Positions 24,495-35,827 of a stretch of 64,000 nt of DNA are shown one piece after another (positions within the stretch are counted from its first letter, which is position 1; each line of letters opens with the position of its first letter). The position numbers were made by a program, and so were the translations under genes. The notes below the pieces were generated by a model. The model saw only the letters and a list, made by a program, of their open reading frames with translations, was not told the DNA's origin and made no database searches. Where the stretch lies: contig QJPP01001425.1 in assembly GCA_003996215.1 (NCBI GenBank), positions 186,001 to 250,000 on the forward strand, in the 5' to 3' direction. Source of the stretch: Jaltomata sinuosa. Its lineage: Eukaryota > Streptophyta > Magnoliopsida > Solanales > Solanaceae.

Positions 24495-25234
24495 TGTAAT
24501 GATCATTCCGGTCATTCATGCATTTTGGCCTTTTTTGTACTGTTAAAGCTTGCCTAAAATGGCCCCAAGTCATTTCTGGCCTGCTGGGACCAGTAGTTCA
24601 GTGCCCGGGCCATTTGTTTTGTCTTTATGGCTGTTTCCCTATTTTAGAGCTTTAACTTAAGAAATCATTGACTTTAGTCAACATTCTTGGCAATCGTGCT
24701 TGGAATCAAATTCTGACAATTTTGTTAGTTTTGGAGCATGGATGTTGGTCTAGTTTGACCTTTGGTCGGGATCCAGGAGCTTTAAGTTTGAAATTCTCCC
24801 TCGTTCTGTGTTTTTAGGCCAGTTGGGCTTATAGGGTTAACTTTGGTCAACATTCGGAGAAGATGGCCTCAGATGGAAATTCCATCAGGGTTGTTATATT
24901 TTGAATGTTGCTTTTAGGCTAGAGGGACCATTGGTTCGGGTCCTAAAGCTTTTAGACTCAAATTTTGCCTTAGGTTCCATTTTGGTTTTGGTTGGCCTGA
25001 ATATTGATTTTGGGTGCGAGGCCCACTTTTCATAAAATTGAGCCCCGTTAGAATTTTCGTCAATTTCGTTGAGTCCTGAATTCTGTTTCTAGTTGAATAG
25101 CATAGTTTATTTATGTCCGTGGGACTTTGGATTAATCCCGAGGGTCCATCCGAGTTTTTTGAACTTAACTGAGTTTTGGATGAGTTTTGCTGGTTCTGGT
25201 GTGTTCGTATTTTTGGTGATTTTGTTGCATTTGT

Positions 25235-25466
25235 GGAGTTCCCGCATATGTGGTGCTTTTTCCGCATGTGTGGAGTTCCCGCATTTGTGGTGATTTTGCC
25301 GCAGTTGAGGAGTTCCCTTTGGTAGAGGGTTTTTGATTTTGCGGAGATCCATCGCATTTGTGATGTTCGCATTTGTGATGTCCGCATTTGTGATGATTTA
25401 TTCGCATTTGTGGAGGTCACTATTCATCCATGACTCCATATTTGTGATAAAAAATCCCGCTTTTGC
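25235..25466. repeat. Cluster of CCGCATATGTGG-like quasi-palindromes
   Basis: About nine words of the form CCGCATTTGTGG, CCGCATATGTGG or CCGCATGTGTGG, separated by 8-20 bases, end just before the TATA box at 25484. Confidence 0.7.
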
Positions 25467-25483
25467 AAAAATCACTGGTAGTG

Positions 25484-25490
25484 TATATAT
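25484..25490 (+). promoter_or_regulatory. TATA box of the LTR
   Basis: TATATAT sits immediately downstream of the quasi-palindrome cluster and about 1 kb into the LTR. This is a plausible U3/R boundary position. Confidence 0.45.
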
Positions 25491-26599
25491 TCTAAGCTTC
25501 TTCTCCATTTCATTTTAAACCAACTCCCAAACTCGTTTCTCCTCCATTTTCTTTGAGTTTCAAGCTTCATTTCTTCATTCTGTTGATTCCAAAGCTTGGA
25601 GATGGGTGTATCCTTGGTCTGTGCTCATTTCTTGGCTGCCCATTGGTAAGTTTTCGTGATTAACTCCATAATTCCCTTCTTTCGATTTCCTTGTTATTCT
25701 TAATTTGGGGAGGCTGTTTTGAGCCTTTCCAATGGTTCAATTCCACTAATATTCTGGGAAAGCACTCCTGGGAATATTGGAAACATTGTGGTATTTTTTC
25801 ATTTTGGCTTTGGGTTGCGGGGCCCATGGGCCTACTTGTGACCTGAATTTTAACCCGGCTAAACTTTTAGAAATATAGGTATCGTTAGTCTTGTTTTAAC
25901 GCGTAGATTATGTTCTTGATAGTGGATTAGCTATTCGGATCTTCTCAGAGCAGTTTGAGCTTGGACAATGTTGTTCCAGCACATTGTCATCAAACGACAG
26001 GTAGGTTACAGTCTTCCCTACCTTAGACATTGCGTATATAGGCTATAACTGTATTAATCAGCATCCTTGGGTTGGTTATTCTAGGTTGGTACCTCAGACC
26101 TTGTCCGTCTCTTCTGTCCGTATTATTTCTTACGCTTTTTGTAGTATTTGACATAGTATTGTAATATTACCCTTGTGGCCCCGTGTGGCCTTTTTATAAG
26201 CCTTTGGACCATAGATTGTGAGATATTTAGGAATGTCGGCGAGTCCCGGAAATTGAGATGTTATATTAGGCTGGATATCTATGTTGTAGAGCTGATTATG
26301 TCTGCGCAGGGCTAATAGGTTCTTTGTGAGCCATTGGGCTATTGTTGTTTGCGATCATATCATTCATGCAAAGGATTTTCTATAGGTTTTACTACTGTTT
26401 TGGCTACGAGCCTACTATAAATAGTTTTTCTAAACTTTGCATGGCCCTGAAGGCCCGTTTTCGATAAAATGAATCAAAAGGAATTTGGAACTGATTTTAA
26501 GCATCTTCTTGGGGGTAAAGGAGACATTATGATGATTATATCACCAATTTTCACACTGATACTAGACACGGCTGTGCTGTAGCACTTGACATATTTTTA

Positions 26600-26810
26600 C
26601 TACGGATTTAGACCCGAATACACTTCGGGAACCCATTTACGAGGGTTTTGAGACTTGATTACTGATTTAGACCAGGATACACTCCGGGCACCCTTTGTTG
26701 AGGTTTTGAGATTACTACTACTGATTTAGACATGGATAGACTCTGGGCACACATTTTAAGATTCCAATCACTAATTTAGACCCAGATATACTCCGAGCGG
26801 TTAAAATAGA
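26600..26810 (+). repeat. Imperfect tandem repeat, 4 units of about 50-65 bp
   Basis: Each unit carries GATTTAGACCCGGATACACT, or a close variant, then CGGGCACCC. It lies in the 3' half of the LTR. Confidence 0.75.
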
Positions 26811-26820
26811 GTGCATTTTC

Positions 26821-28230
26821 AAGACATTAGATATCATTTGTCCATCTCAAATCCTTATTGTTGGTGGTTAAGTTGATGGGTGACAAAAAGAGAAGGGTAT
26901 TAACATTTATCTTAGAATTTTATTATCTTATTTTCTACTGTAAAAGTTTTTTTAAAAAAACAAGTACATTTATTCTCTTTTCACTATTTGTAAGTTAGCG
27001 TTTTATTTACTTCTATGTAATATGGAATTTGATTTATATTTGTTTTTATATTAATCTTGTTTACGAGATAACTAATCATGATATCGTATTCTCTTATTTC
27101 TCATATATGATTTGAAATGTTTAATTTAGTTGTTAGTTTAAATCATGCAAGCGAAGCACCAAGAAGTCGATAATGTTATATCAAACGTTCAATGAATATT
27201 TTTTTATTAAATTTACAGATGAAAGGAGTCATAACTTCAAATCAAACAAATGATAGGTATTTGTTCAATTATGATTTGTATATATCAATTGAATTTTCTT
27301 ACTTCAATAACTATGAAGCATCTCTATGAAAAATAGTTACTACAATTTTTTTGCACATATATATCATAAAATTGATAATGATTTACTAGGAGCCATCATA
27401 AGAAAGACATCTATTGATCGAATCTTTTGTACAACTTTTATGGAATGTTACTTTCATTCAACAATAATTTCTTGATATGTATGCATTTCTAAAAAGAAAG
27501 CCCTTTAAAATAAGACAAAAACTTTTAGATATGAATTAATTGCAATCATAGTCAATGATGCTTATAATAAAATGTGAATTGTATGTTTTGAAGCATATAT
27601 CAAAGACAAGAAATTATCAAATTGACTGTTTCATATATTACAAATTTGTATAATTTTTGTCGTTCTAACAATACTTTATTGCATTGAATTTTATCATCAC
27701 AATAACAATACAACGATACAAATAAAATAACAACACATTAATAAATAAAAAGCATGCAATTTAATTGATTGTGTGCATTTATGATCTGACAAAAAAAAAA
27801 CTACTTAATACAAGAAAAGTTTCTCCACCCCAAATTCAATTTTCACCTCCAGAAATAAAGAATATTATCATATTCATAATTTGAAAGCAATTTTCAATAC
27901 GTTTGTACTTTGGGAAGAAAATAAATATGAGCCGAATAGGCTGACAAATTTCATCAGTTCACGCTTGAATTTTCCTCTTTTAAAATTTAGTGCAACTCAT
28001 TAAATATATATTTCAATACTATTTATACCATTTTTATAATGTTTGTACTAATTAGCATGAGATACACATGCAATGCAAACTTATTATAATTTTGTTAAAT
28101 ATTTTTTTTCTAATCAGTACTTGGTGGGACATAGTAAGATTAAGGTACTATCGTATAATCAACATGAGTTAGGCCAATATAAGTTTTATACAGTTCTACC
28201 AAAAAAAAGTTTTATACAGTAATAGGGGTC
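26821..28230. other. AT-rich DNA left of a Helitron-type 3' end
   Basis: No gene is seen. If the terminus at 28259 is real, some or all of this is the body of a non-autonomous Helitron whose 5' TC end I could not fix. Confidence 0.45.
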
Positions 28231-28259
28231 AAACGTGCAACGCACGTTCCAAGAACTAG
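28231..28259 (+). mobile_element. Helitron-type 3' terminus
   Basis: A 7-bp perfect stem AACGTGC/GCACGTT with a 3-base loop (28232-28248) is followed after 7 bases by CTAG (28256-28259) and then T. A short GC-rich hairpin just upstream of CTRR, with T as the next host base, is the diagnostic 3' end of Helitrons. Confidence 0.55.
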
Positions 28260-28545
28260 TATATTTAAGAAAGTGAAAAAAGTGAAAACTAGATTTTGAA
28301 AATTTTTCAAATTGCAAATACAATGAATTTTCACGGTGAGACGCTAATTTTCAAATAAAGTGAAAAAAAATCTGAAAAAAAGTGAAAAATGTACATCGCT
28401 ACGCGTCCGAAATGACTGATTTGCTCTTACACTTAGTTAAATCATTATTGCCTGCCCAACTTGGCCTTGAATAGGCTATAATGGTCTAGCAAAGCCTCGA
28501 GCAAGGTTTTACGCATAGAGCCCGCTGTTTTCTTTATCTGGTTTG
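28260..28545. other. Host DNA left of the copia insertion
   Basis: It is AT-rich with GTGAAAAA repeats to about 28390, then more balanced sequence. No gene is recognised. Confidence 0.45.
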
Positions 28546-28550
28546 ACTTT

Positions 28551-29132
28551 TGAAGGTTTATACGACCTACTTACCAAGCTAGGAACCAGGTTCCTTACTT
28601 GGTCTCACATATAGAACAAGAACACAATCAACACACAGTAAAGTAAATGAGACAAGATGTTTACATGGAAACTTTCTTGCTCAAAGGAGTAAAACCACGA
28701 CCTACCTCGTAGGATTTCAACCAACCAACTTTACTAAAACCTGAGCAACCTTCAGATTACAAACTATTGCAATCTAGGAATTAAACTCTTAATTTCTCTA
28801 ACTTATAATAACTCTATTGAAAGCACACACCACAATAGCTCTATTGTATGTTACTGCAACTAACTCTAGTATACAAACTCCAATCTATCTGAAGAGAGAA
28901 CAGACAGAGAACCACTCACACAAGCCTCTTGAAGAGGAGTGAGATTACAATGTTAAGAGAAAATAAATACAAACAGTCAACCTAGAACTAAATACATTTT
29001 CATGAGTAAGCAAATGGTTCTCCGGTTGATGAGTATTTGTTGTTGAGGTGGAGCTTCCGGCGACTTTTTCTAACAAGAGGAAGTGTCCTTTTGATCATAT
29101 GTAAAAAGTAGGTTTTCCTCCAAGTAAAGGAT

Positions 29133-29167
<35 letters not shown>

Positions 29168-29338
29168 AGCCATGTTGGAGGGAAAACCTTGGACAATTTC
29201 TATTGGACGCTGGAAGGGACCAACAGTAGCACTGACACCCGGTGGTATAATACAATTGTCTTTGAAAACAACTTGTACTATCGACTTGTTCCTGCTGACT
29301 AGTGGATTGATTCCAGGTCTCTATACCAGGTCCCTGGT
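28551..29338 (-). repeat. Copia 3' LTR, truncated by gypsy B
   Basis: It begins TGAAGGTTTATACGACC on the plus strand and follows the 5' LTR copy closely until CCCTGGTG, where gypsy B starts. A (TA) run at 29135-29162 has about 14 units, against about 6 in the other copy (49021-49034). Confidence 0.9.
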
Positions 29339-31528
29339 GTCACGACCCAGACCATCATGAGTGGAACCCACCCGAAACCCCCCGGATGAGCGAACCAATA
29401 TCGACCCAATACTTAGCAATTCTAACAGCTTAGAATCAGTTTGCATAAAATAAACTAACATTCACAATCTCAAATACTAACATAATAAGAATCTATCGAA
29501 AATCTCACTAGAACCTGAAAGTCACTGTACCAAATATCTACTACTACTATCTAGGATACGGGGATGAAACCCCAAAAAGCAAAATGAGAGTTTAACCCCA
29601 AAATAATTGGGCTACAACTAAATGAATAAGACAAGGTAGCTTGACCGAAGTAGCTCACCCTTGAGATCTGAAATCGCTGGGACTACAAAGTGAGGTAGCG
29701 TATCAGCCGCCGGAAGATTGTATGTACTCACAAAAGAAAAGAAAGTGCAGAATTAGTACACAACCACCGTGTTCTGGTAGGATCATCGGCCAACTCCAAT
29801 AAATAAAATATGAACAGTAAACCAAAGTAGAGTAAAGCGAAGTAAACATGTAATACAAGTCACAATATAACTAGACAACGAGTCTCTTCATTAGCTTATC
29901 AACCACATATAACCAATTAACAACCATTGACAACACCAAATGACTATAACATATATCCTTTTCACATAACCTGGACCCACCAATGATTTCCCTAACACCA
30001 CCTAAGTGTTAAACATGCAACCCCAGTCTACACCAAGACCAACCTCACATTTAAATATAATCGCCCGACCTCTCATGGACCATATGCAATAATCACATTT
30101 CAAGAATACAACCCGATCCACTCATGGGACTATCGACGAACACATTCAATGCAAGTAAATCAAACTCGTACCAGGCATGGTACCCGAGTCAACCATTATA
30201 AAACCTGTACTAGGCGTGGTACCCGAGCCAACTGTTAATATCCTGTACCAGGCATAGTACCGAGCCAACCAATATTAACCTATACCAGGCGTGGTACCCG
30301 AGCCAATCGAATGTCACACTAATCCAACAGTCAACAAACAATAAACAAAAGCACACTTGTAAACCAACAAGCAACAACACCAAGTTTATTTCACAAGACT
30401 GATAACCGGAAAATTAGACATTCATAAACCATTCCCTAAGCATGCAACTCATACAATACTAAGCAGTAGTACATGATCACATATTGCATATTGGAAAACA
30501 ATAACCATCACCTACCTCAAATTACATAAAAGCTCTACTGGACCGGAGACTTCCCGTGTTGCGAAGCCTTTGCTTGTTCTTGGTTTAAAAATAATTACAA
30601 GATACTAAAATCAGTCCACATGGCCAACTAATTACTTGGATTATGCAAAATCCCCATTCCCGGGCATTCCCACCATTAACTTTCCTAAAAACTACCATTT
30701 AACGGTTACATTTAACGAAATAAGGTGTTTTACATATACAACCACGATAATCATAGCAGCCCACTAATTCTACACCTAGAATTCTCTCTTTTCCACTGGA
30801 TTCTACCATCCTTGGTCATCCCAAACGTTCCCCCAAGCCCAAGATTACAACTTCTAAGTGCGGGAAATCAAAGCACGGATACGGGGAATAGAAACCTTAC
30901 CTTTTTGATGGAGTTTGGTGGAAATTCTCTGAAAATTGCCTCCCTTAGTCTATGCCCTTCCCCAAAATGTTCTTTAGAATTTCTAAACATTTTTTGCGAA
31001 GTTTCTACATTAAACTCGACTCGCTCTACTATAGCGGTCCACACTCTGCTATAGTGGTACCACCGTAGTGGAACCGACCGCTATGCCGTTGTTGACCAAT
31101 GTTAATTTTCGCGATAGGGGTAATTTCTCTGCTATAGCAGAGGTCTCTATAGCGCTGTGTCAACCACCATAGTGGTTGACACGGAATAGAAACTCATAAA
31201 ATTCCCCAAAAGTTCCTATTTTACAACACACATTAATTCTCGATATTCTGAAATAACCCCTTCACATCAACCTCGATAACGAGAGTTCTACTTACCCGAA
31301 TTTATTTTTGAAAAGTCCCCGGACTCCTTTATGTCTTAGCTAATGGAAAAACTAGCTCACTATAAGACACATTACCTAATCCTCACCTGGATTGCCCTAG
31401 ACCATACCTTACTCAGAAACCGTCCGAGCCTAGCCTAGCCTAGAATTTCTAACTCCCAAACCCAGAAGTTTCCTAACCCAAAACTTGGCATGAAAGGTTT
31501 ACCCGTAAAAACATACCTGGTCGTTATA
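29339..31528 (-). repeat. Gypsy B 3' LTR, about 2190 bp
   Basis: On the plus strand it runs from TGTCACGACCCAG to GGTCGTTATA. It has the reverse 39-bp array (30166-30312, CAGGCGTGGTACCCGAGCCA) and a palindrome cluster (31015-31170) shared with the elements at 6263 and 32774. The minus-strand start has decayed from TGTAA to TATAA. Confidence 0.75.
31015..31170. repeat. CCGCTATAGCGG-like palindrome cluster in gypsy B LTR
   Basis: Units include ACTATAGCGGTCC, GCTATAGTGG, CCACCGTAGTGG, TGCTATAGCAGAGG and CCACCATAGTGG. Confidence 0.7.
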
Positions 31529-31589
31529 ATAGATACCAATTTACTCATCGTTCATCCCCGAACAATCAAACCCAAAATTACGAATTAAA

Positions 31590-32773
31590 AGAGGTAAAAG
31601 TGTAGTACCTGAATCCTCAAACAAGTGAGGGTACTTGTCCCGCATGTCATTCTCGGTTTCCCAAATGGCTTCCTCAATCGGATGATACTTCTACTAAACT
31701 TTTACCGATTTGATCTCCCTTTTCCTTAATTTACAGACTTCCCGATCAAGAATTGCAACCGGTTCCTCTTCATATTAAAGATCCTTGTCTAGCAAAATTG
31801 AATCCCACTTAATAATGTATTTCCCATCCCCATGGTATCGCTTCAACATGGATACATGGAAGACTGGATGGACTCCTGATAAACTGGGCAACAGTGCTAA
31901 GCCACTGGCCCTATAACTTCGAGGACTTTGAATGGACCGGTAAACTGAAGGCTGAGCTTCCCTTCTTGCCGAAGAGCATAACCTCCTTCATTGGTGACAC
32001 TTTCAACAATACCTGCTCACCAACTTGAAAATCCATGTCTCTTACCTTGCGATCTACGTATTCCTTTTGCATGCTCTAGGCTGCTAGCAACTTAGTCTGA
32101 ATTCCCCTTACTTTTTTCTGTTCTTCTCTTACCAAGTCTACGCCCATAGGCTTCACATTGCCTGCCTCAAACCACCCTATAGGTGATCTACATCCCATCT
32201 CATACAGTGCCTCAAATGGCGCCATGTCGATACTGGAGTGGTAAGTGTTGTTGTATGAGAACTCACACAACGGTATGAGAACTCACACAACGGTAGAAAT
32301 TGGTCCTAATGACACCCAAAGTCAATCACACATGCTATCAGCATGTCTTCCTACACTTAGATTGTCCTCACCGACTGACCGTCTGTCTGAGAATGGAAAG
32401 TTGTGGTGAAAGTGAGTTGTGTGCCCAAATCTTCATGTAACTTACCCCAGAACTTAGAGTAAACTGCGTACCCCTGTCTGAAATGATAGACAGTGGTACC
32501 CCATGCAGTCTCATGATCTCTTTAACATAGATCTTAGCCAACTGCTGCAAATTATAGTCCATCCTGACCGGAATGAAATGAGCTAACTTGGTCAGCCTGT
32601 CCACAATGACCAGAATAGAGTCATACTTTCCCAGGGTTTTAAGTAGATCCACCACGAAATCCATGGCTATCCTTTCCCACTTTTACTCGAGAATGGGCAT
32701 CTTCTGAAGTAGTCCCGCAGGTCTTTGGTGCTCATAGTTGACCTGCTGACAGTTCTGACACTTGCACATGAAA
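31590..32773 (-). pseudogene. Gypsy B integrase core to chromodomain (decayed)
   Basis: Going down the minus strand, CQNCQQVNYEHQRPAGL is the end of the zinc finger. MDFVVDLLKTLG then opens the integrase core, with its second catalytic Asp kept in SIISDRGTQF (about 32490). It continues with YNNTYHSSI, GKLSLQFTGPFKVLE (C-terminal domain) and a chromodomain stretch at about 31640-31780 ending DMRDKYPHLFEDSG. That tail marks a chromovirus, probably of the Tekay/Del clade. Stops occur after the zinc finger, in the C-terminal domain and in the chromodomain. The first half of the same ORF lies beyond the solo LTR, at 35828. Confidence 0.8.
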
Positions 32774-35700
32774 TGTCACAACCCAGCCTACCAGACCGTG
32801 CGGGCACCTACTCTATGCACCTAGATAGACGAACCCTTACCACCCGTCCAACAGGTAAATACGAAAAAACTCAAATATAACCATAAATCTTCATTTTTGA
32901 TACATGAAAACCTTTACAACCTTTTATTCAGGAAAACTCCTTTATGAAGGAATACAATACAAACCATATTACAGCTTTAAAACACCGTCCCTAGGACCTT
33001 ATCTAAACAGGTACAAGAGCTACTACAGGGTTTATGCAAAAAATGTAAAAGAGACACAACTTTTGTCATGGAATCGAAGGACAGAAGTTGTTGGAGATCA
33101 CCATCGTCATGTACCTATGAAACATCACCAACCCTGCAACTAAACTATACCAAAAAGGTATAGCAAGAGTAGAATCAGTACAAATACACGTATTGGTAGG
33201 CATCATCAGTCGATCCGAATCCACTCATACTATCATATAAGAAAATCAGGGAAAGCATGAAAATAACCAATATAGTTCCATCCTCCAACATCCTCTTTTC
33301 TAACTAAAATCCAAACCTCAACTCTTCATGTACCTTCCTCTACCAACTCCCTCACTCTCACAACTTTCCAAGTCACCTTAGCCCTTAGACTTCTCAAGTC
33401 ACCTTGACATTACCCGGTATTTACGCCCATACCCAGACTTACATTCCCTTACCCCAGTCAACCACTATGACTCAACAACCCAGAGTAAACCCCACTATTT
33501 AGAGACGAAGACTACACCCATCGTACCGCCGCCTACTAGTAAAAAACCGCCCCAATGACCCCCAGGGACATACCCTACAAGTAACCACAACCAACATTAT
33601 AACTAGACCACAAGTCTCTTCCTTAGCTTATCAACCACACGTAACAAGTCTAACCGACATTGACAATTCTTAGTGACAATAAACCTGTACCCCCTTTTTA
33701 CGTAACCCGGACCAAACAAGGATCCCTAGGACATCATCTATGCCAATAACATGTGACCCCAATTAACAAAAGAATCACCTTGTCACTTAAGCACACTAAC
33801 CCGGCCCTTTAAGGACCAACTACACACTAAATAATAATAATAAATCCTGGCCCTCTCAGGAACCCACATGTGCAGAACATCAATAACAGATAACCCGGTT
33901 CACTCAAGGAACCAACAAGTGAGGAACAACAAGTAACAATTAGAAACATCACAATAAAATTTTAGAATCTCAGTCTTCCTTCTAAACTTATCAACCACGT
34001 GGAACAGGTTCAACAACCAACTTACACAGTGAGCAAGTAACAATAGCATATACCCTTTTTATCTTTCCTGGACCGACCAAGGATCCCTATACCAACACCT
34101 AGTGTTAATATGAAATGCCCAACCCACCCCAGGACCAACCCCACAATTAAGTGTAACAACCTGGCCTCTCAAGGACCATATGCAATATCACAAATTATAA
34201 ACACAACTCGGTCCACTCAAGGAACCATTATAAAATGCAATAATATAATAAAGTAAACCCGTACCAGGTGTGGTACCCGAGCCAACCAGTTAGTATCCCG
34301 TACCAGGCGTAGTACCCGAGCCAACCGTTAGTATACCCGTACCAGGCATGGTACCCGAGCCAACTGAATGTCACACAAATCCACAGTCACAAATAATGAA
34401 CAATCAACACTTGTAAACCAACAAGCAATAACACCTAGTTCATTTCGCAAGACTGATAACAGGACCCTTAGAAATTCCTAATCATTTTCTAAGCATGCAA
34501 CTCATACAATACTTAGACAAAAGTACACAAACATACAATGCATATAGGAATCAATAACCATCACCTAAGTGTTCAACATGCCATCCCGATCTACACTAAG
34601 ACCAAACCCACACTTAAGTTTAACCATTAAACCCGATCCACTCATGGGACCATCAACAATTACAAACAACCGTGTATAATTAGACCCACCTGAAGACTAA
34701 CCCCCGGCTTATCATTTATACACATATTCGCAGATACATCAATTTTGGACCATTCTTTTAAGACAGATACAATATGGGGAAGGCATCCCCCAACATTAGT
34801 TCCTTAGCCGTTCTATTTTACATCTACTTCCTTTATATCAGGAACATCCCCAAAACTTATCTAAGAATTCTCCTTTTTATTAGCCATTCTTTACCCAAAT
34901 ATTTTTCGGTTCCCCAAACCTTCTCAATATCCCAGTCCCTGAAATCCTATTATTTTCCATCCATAAAAAACATATACAACCCAAAAATATAACATAATTC
35001 AACAATCCAATTCTACCCAAGCCTAGTTCACACATAACCAACACCACAGTCCACCAGACTCCGTGCCCGAAAGCCTAATCATGGATTCTCCTTTTCCACT
35101 ATACAAAAGTATAAAATGTAAACTGGTCTATCTACTCAATGTGAAAAACCTAGACTACCTGGATGCCAAGCAGCTGTATAATTAACTTTTTGGCTCCGTG
35201 AAGGCATTTCCTGGTGGATGATGAGTTTGAAATCCATGGTTTCGCACTCCTTCAGCTGGAATCTCCCTTCCCCATGGCTCCCATCCCTTGGAGCAGCCTA
35301 GAAGGGTTTTTGGAGCAACCCTCATTTATTTTTTACTAAAGAAGGGAGAATGGGATTATAAAACCCATTTCTGGGCTTTCTGGTTCCATCATTCCGCTAA
35401 AGCGAACTGCCAATCACTATGGCGGTACCGCTATAGCGACCTAAATTCCGCTACAGCGGACTCAACTTTTCAGCACAGACAGTCTTCAGTAAAATAGTCA
35501 TAACATTTTACTCGGGAAGCGGATTAACAAACGGCCAGTGACATTAGAAAGAGGAATCAGAGATCTTTAATTTGGTGGGTATTGGGACCCCTAATATCTT
35601 ATATTCTAGGAGAAATACTCGTTTGAAGTTGACCCTAATTTGAGATTAACCCAAAACTAAATAGGTAAGGAAACTTTTAACTTAACTTTGTGCTAGGAGT

Positions 35701-35827
35701 ATTGTATGACCTTAGTACATACCAAATGTAATCTCATACTAAAGTATTAATCCTAACTCTTATTACGAACGAGAGGCACCCGCTTTGATCGCAAATATTT
35801 TTAGTAATGAAGGAACAGGTCATTACA
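32774..35827 (-). mobile_element. Solo LTR inserted in gypsy B integrase
   Basis: On the plus strand it runs TGTCACAACCC ... AGGTCATTACA, about 3.05 kb, with no primer site or coding sequence. It carries the family's 39-bp array (34258-34372) and palindrome cluster (35395-35465). A TATA-like TTATAATCCC (minus, about 35350-35360) follows the cluster in its reading direction. Removing it rejoins the integrase reading across the zinc finger (KRDIANF with CKCQNC). The flanks TGAAA (32769-32773) and CAAAA (35828-35832) look like a decayed 5-bp TSD. Parts of its 3' half appear internally duplicated, which may explain why it is longer than related LTRs. Confidence 0.75.
34258..34372 (-). repeat. 39-bp tandem array in solo LTR, about 3 units
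   Basis: Units carry GTACCAGGCGTAGTACCCGA and CCAACCGTTAGTA, the reverse complement of the arrays at 7420 and 13495. Confidence 0.8.

Larger units (their letters stand above)
24495..26820 (+). mobile_element. 3' LTR of a third gypsy family (right end uncertain)
   Basis: It starts TGTAATGATCATTCC right after the pol relic. It contains a GCATTTGTGG repeat cluster (25235-25466), a TATA box (25484-25490) and a tandem array at 26600-26810. The 3' end and TSD could not be fixed. Confidence 0.5.

Noticed and set aside
24914..25420. 168-residue minus-strand frame with repeated SQMRTSQMRT
   Set aside because: It is generated by the GCATTTGTGG repeat cluster of an LTR; no family resemblance and wrong strand for the element.
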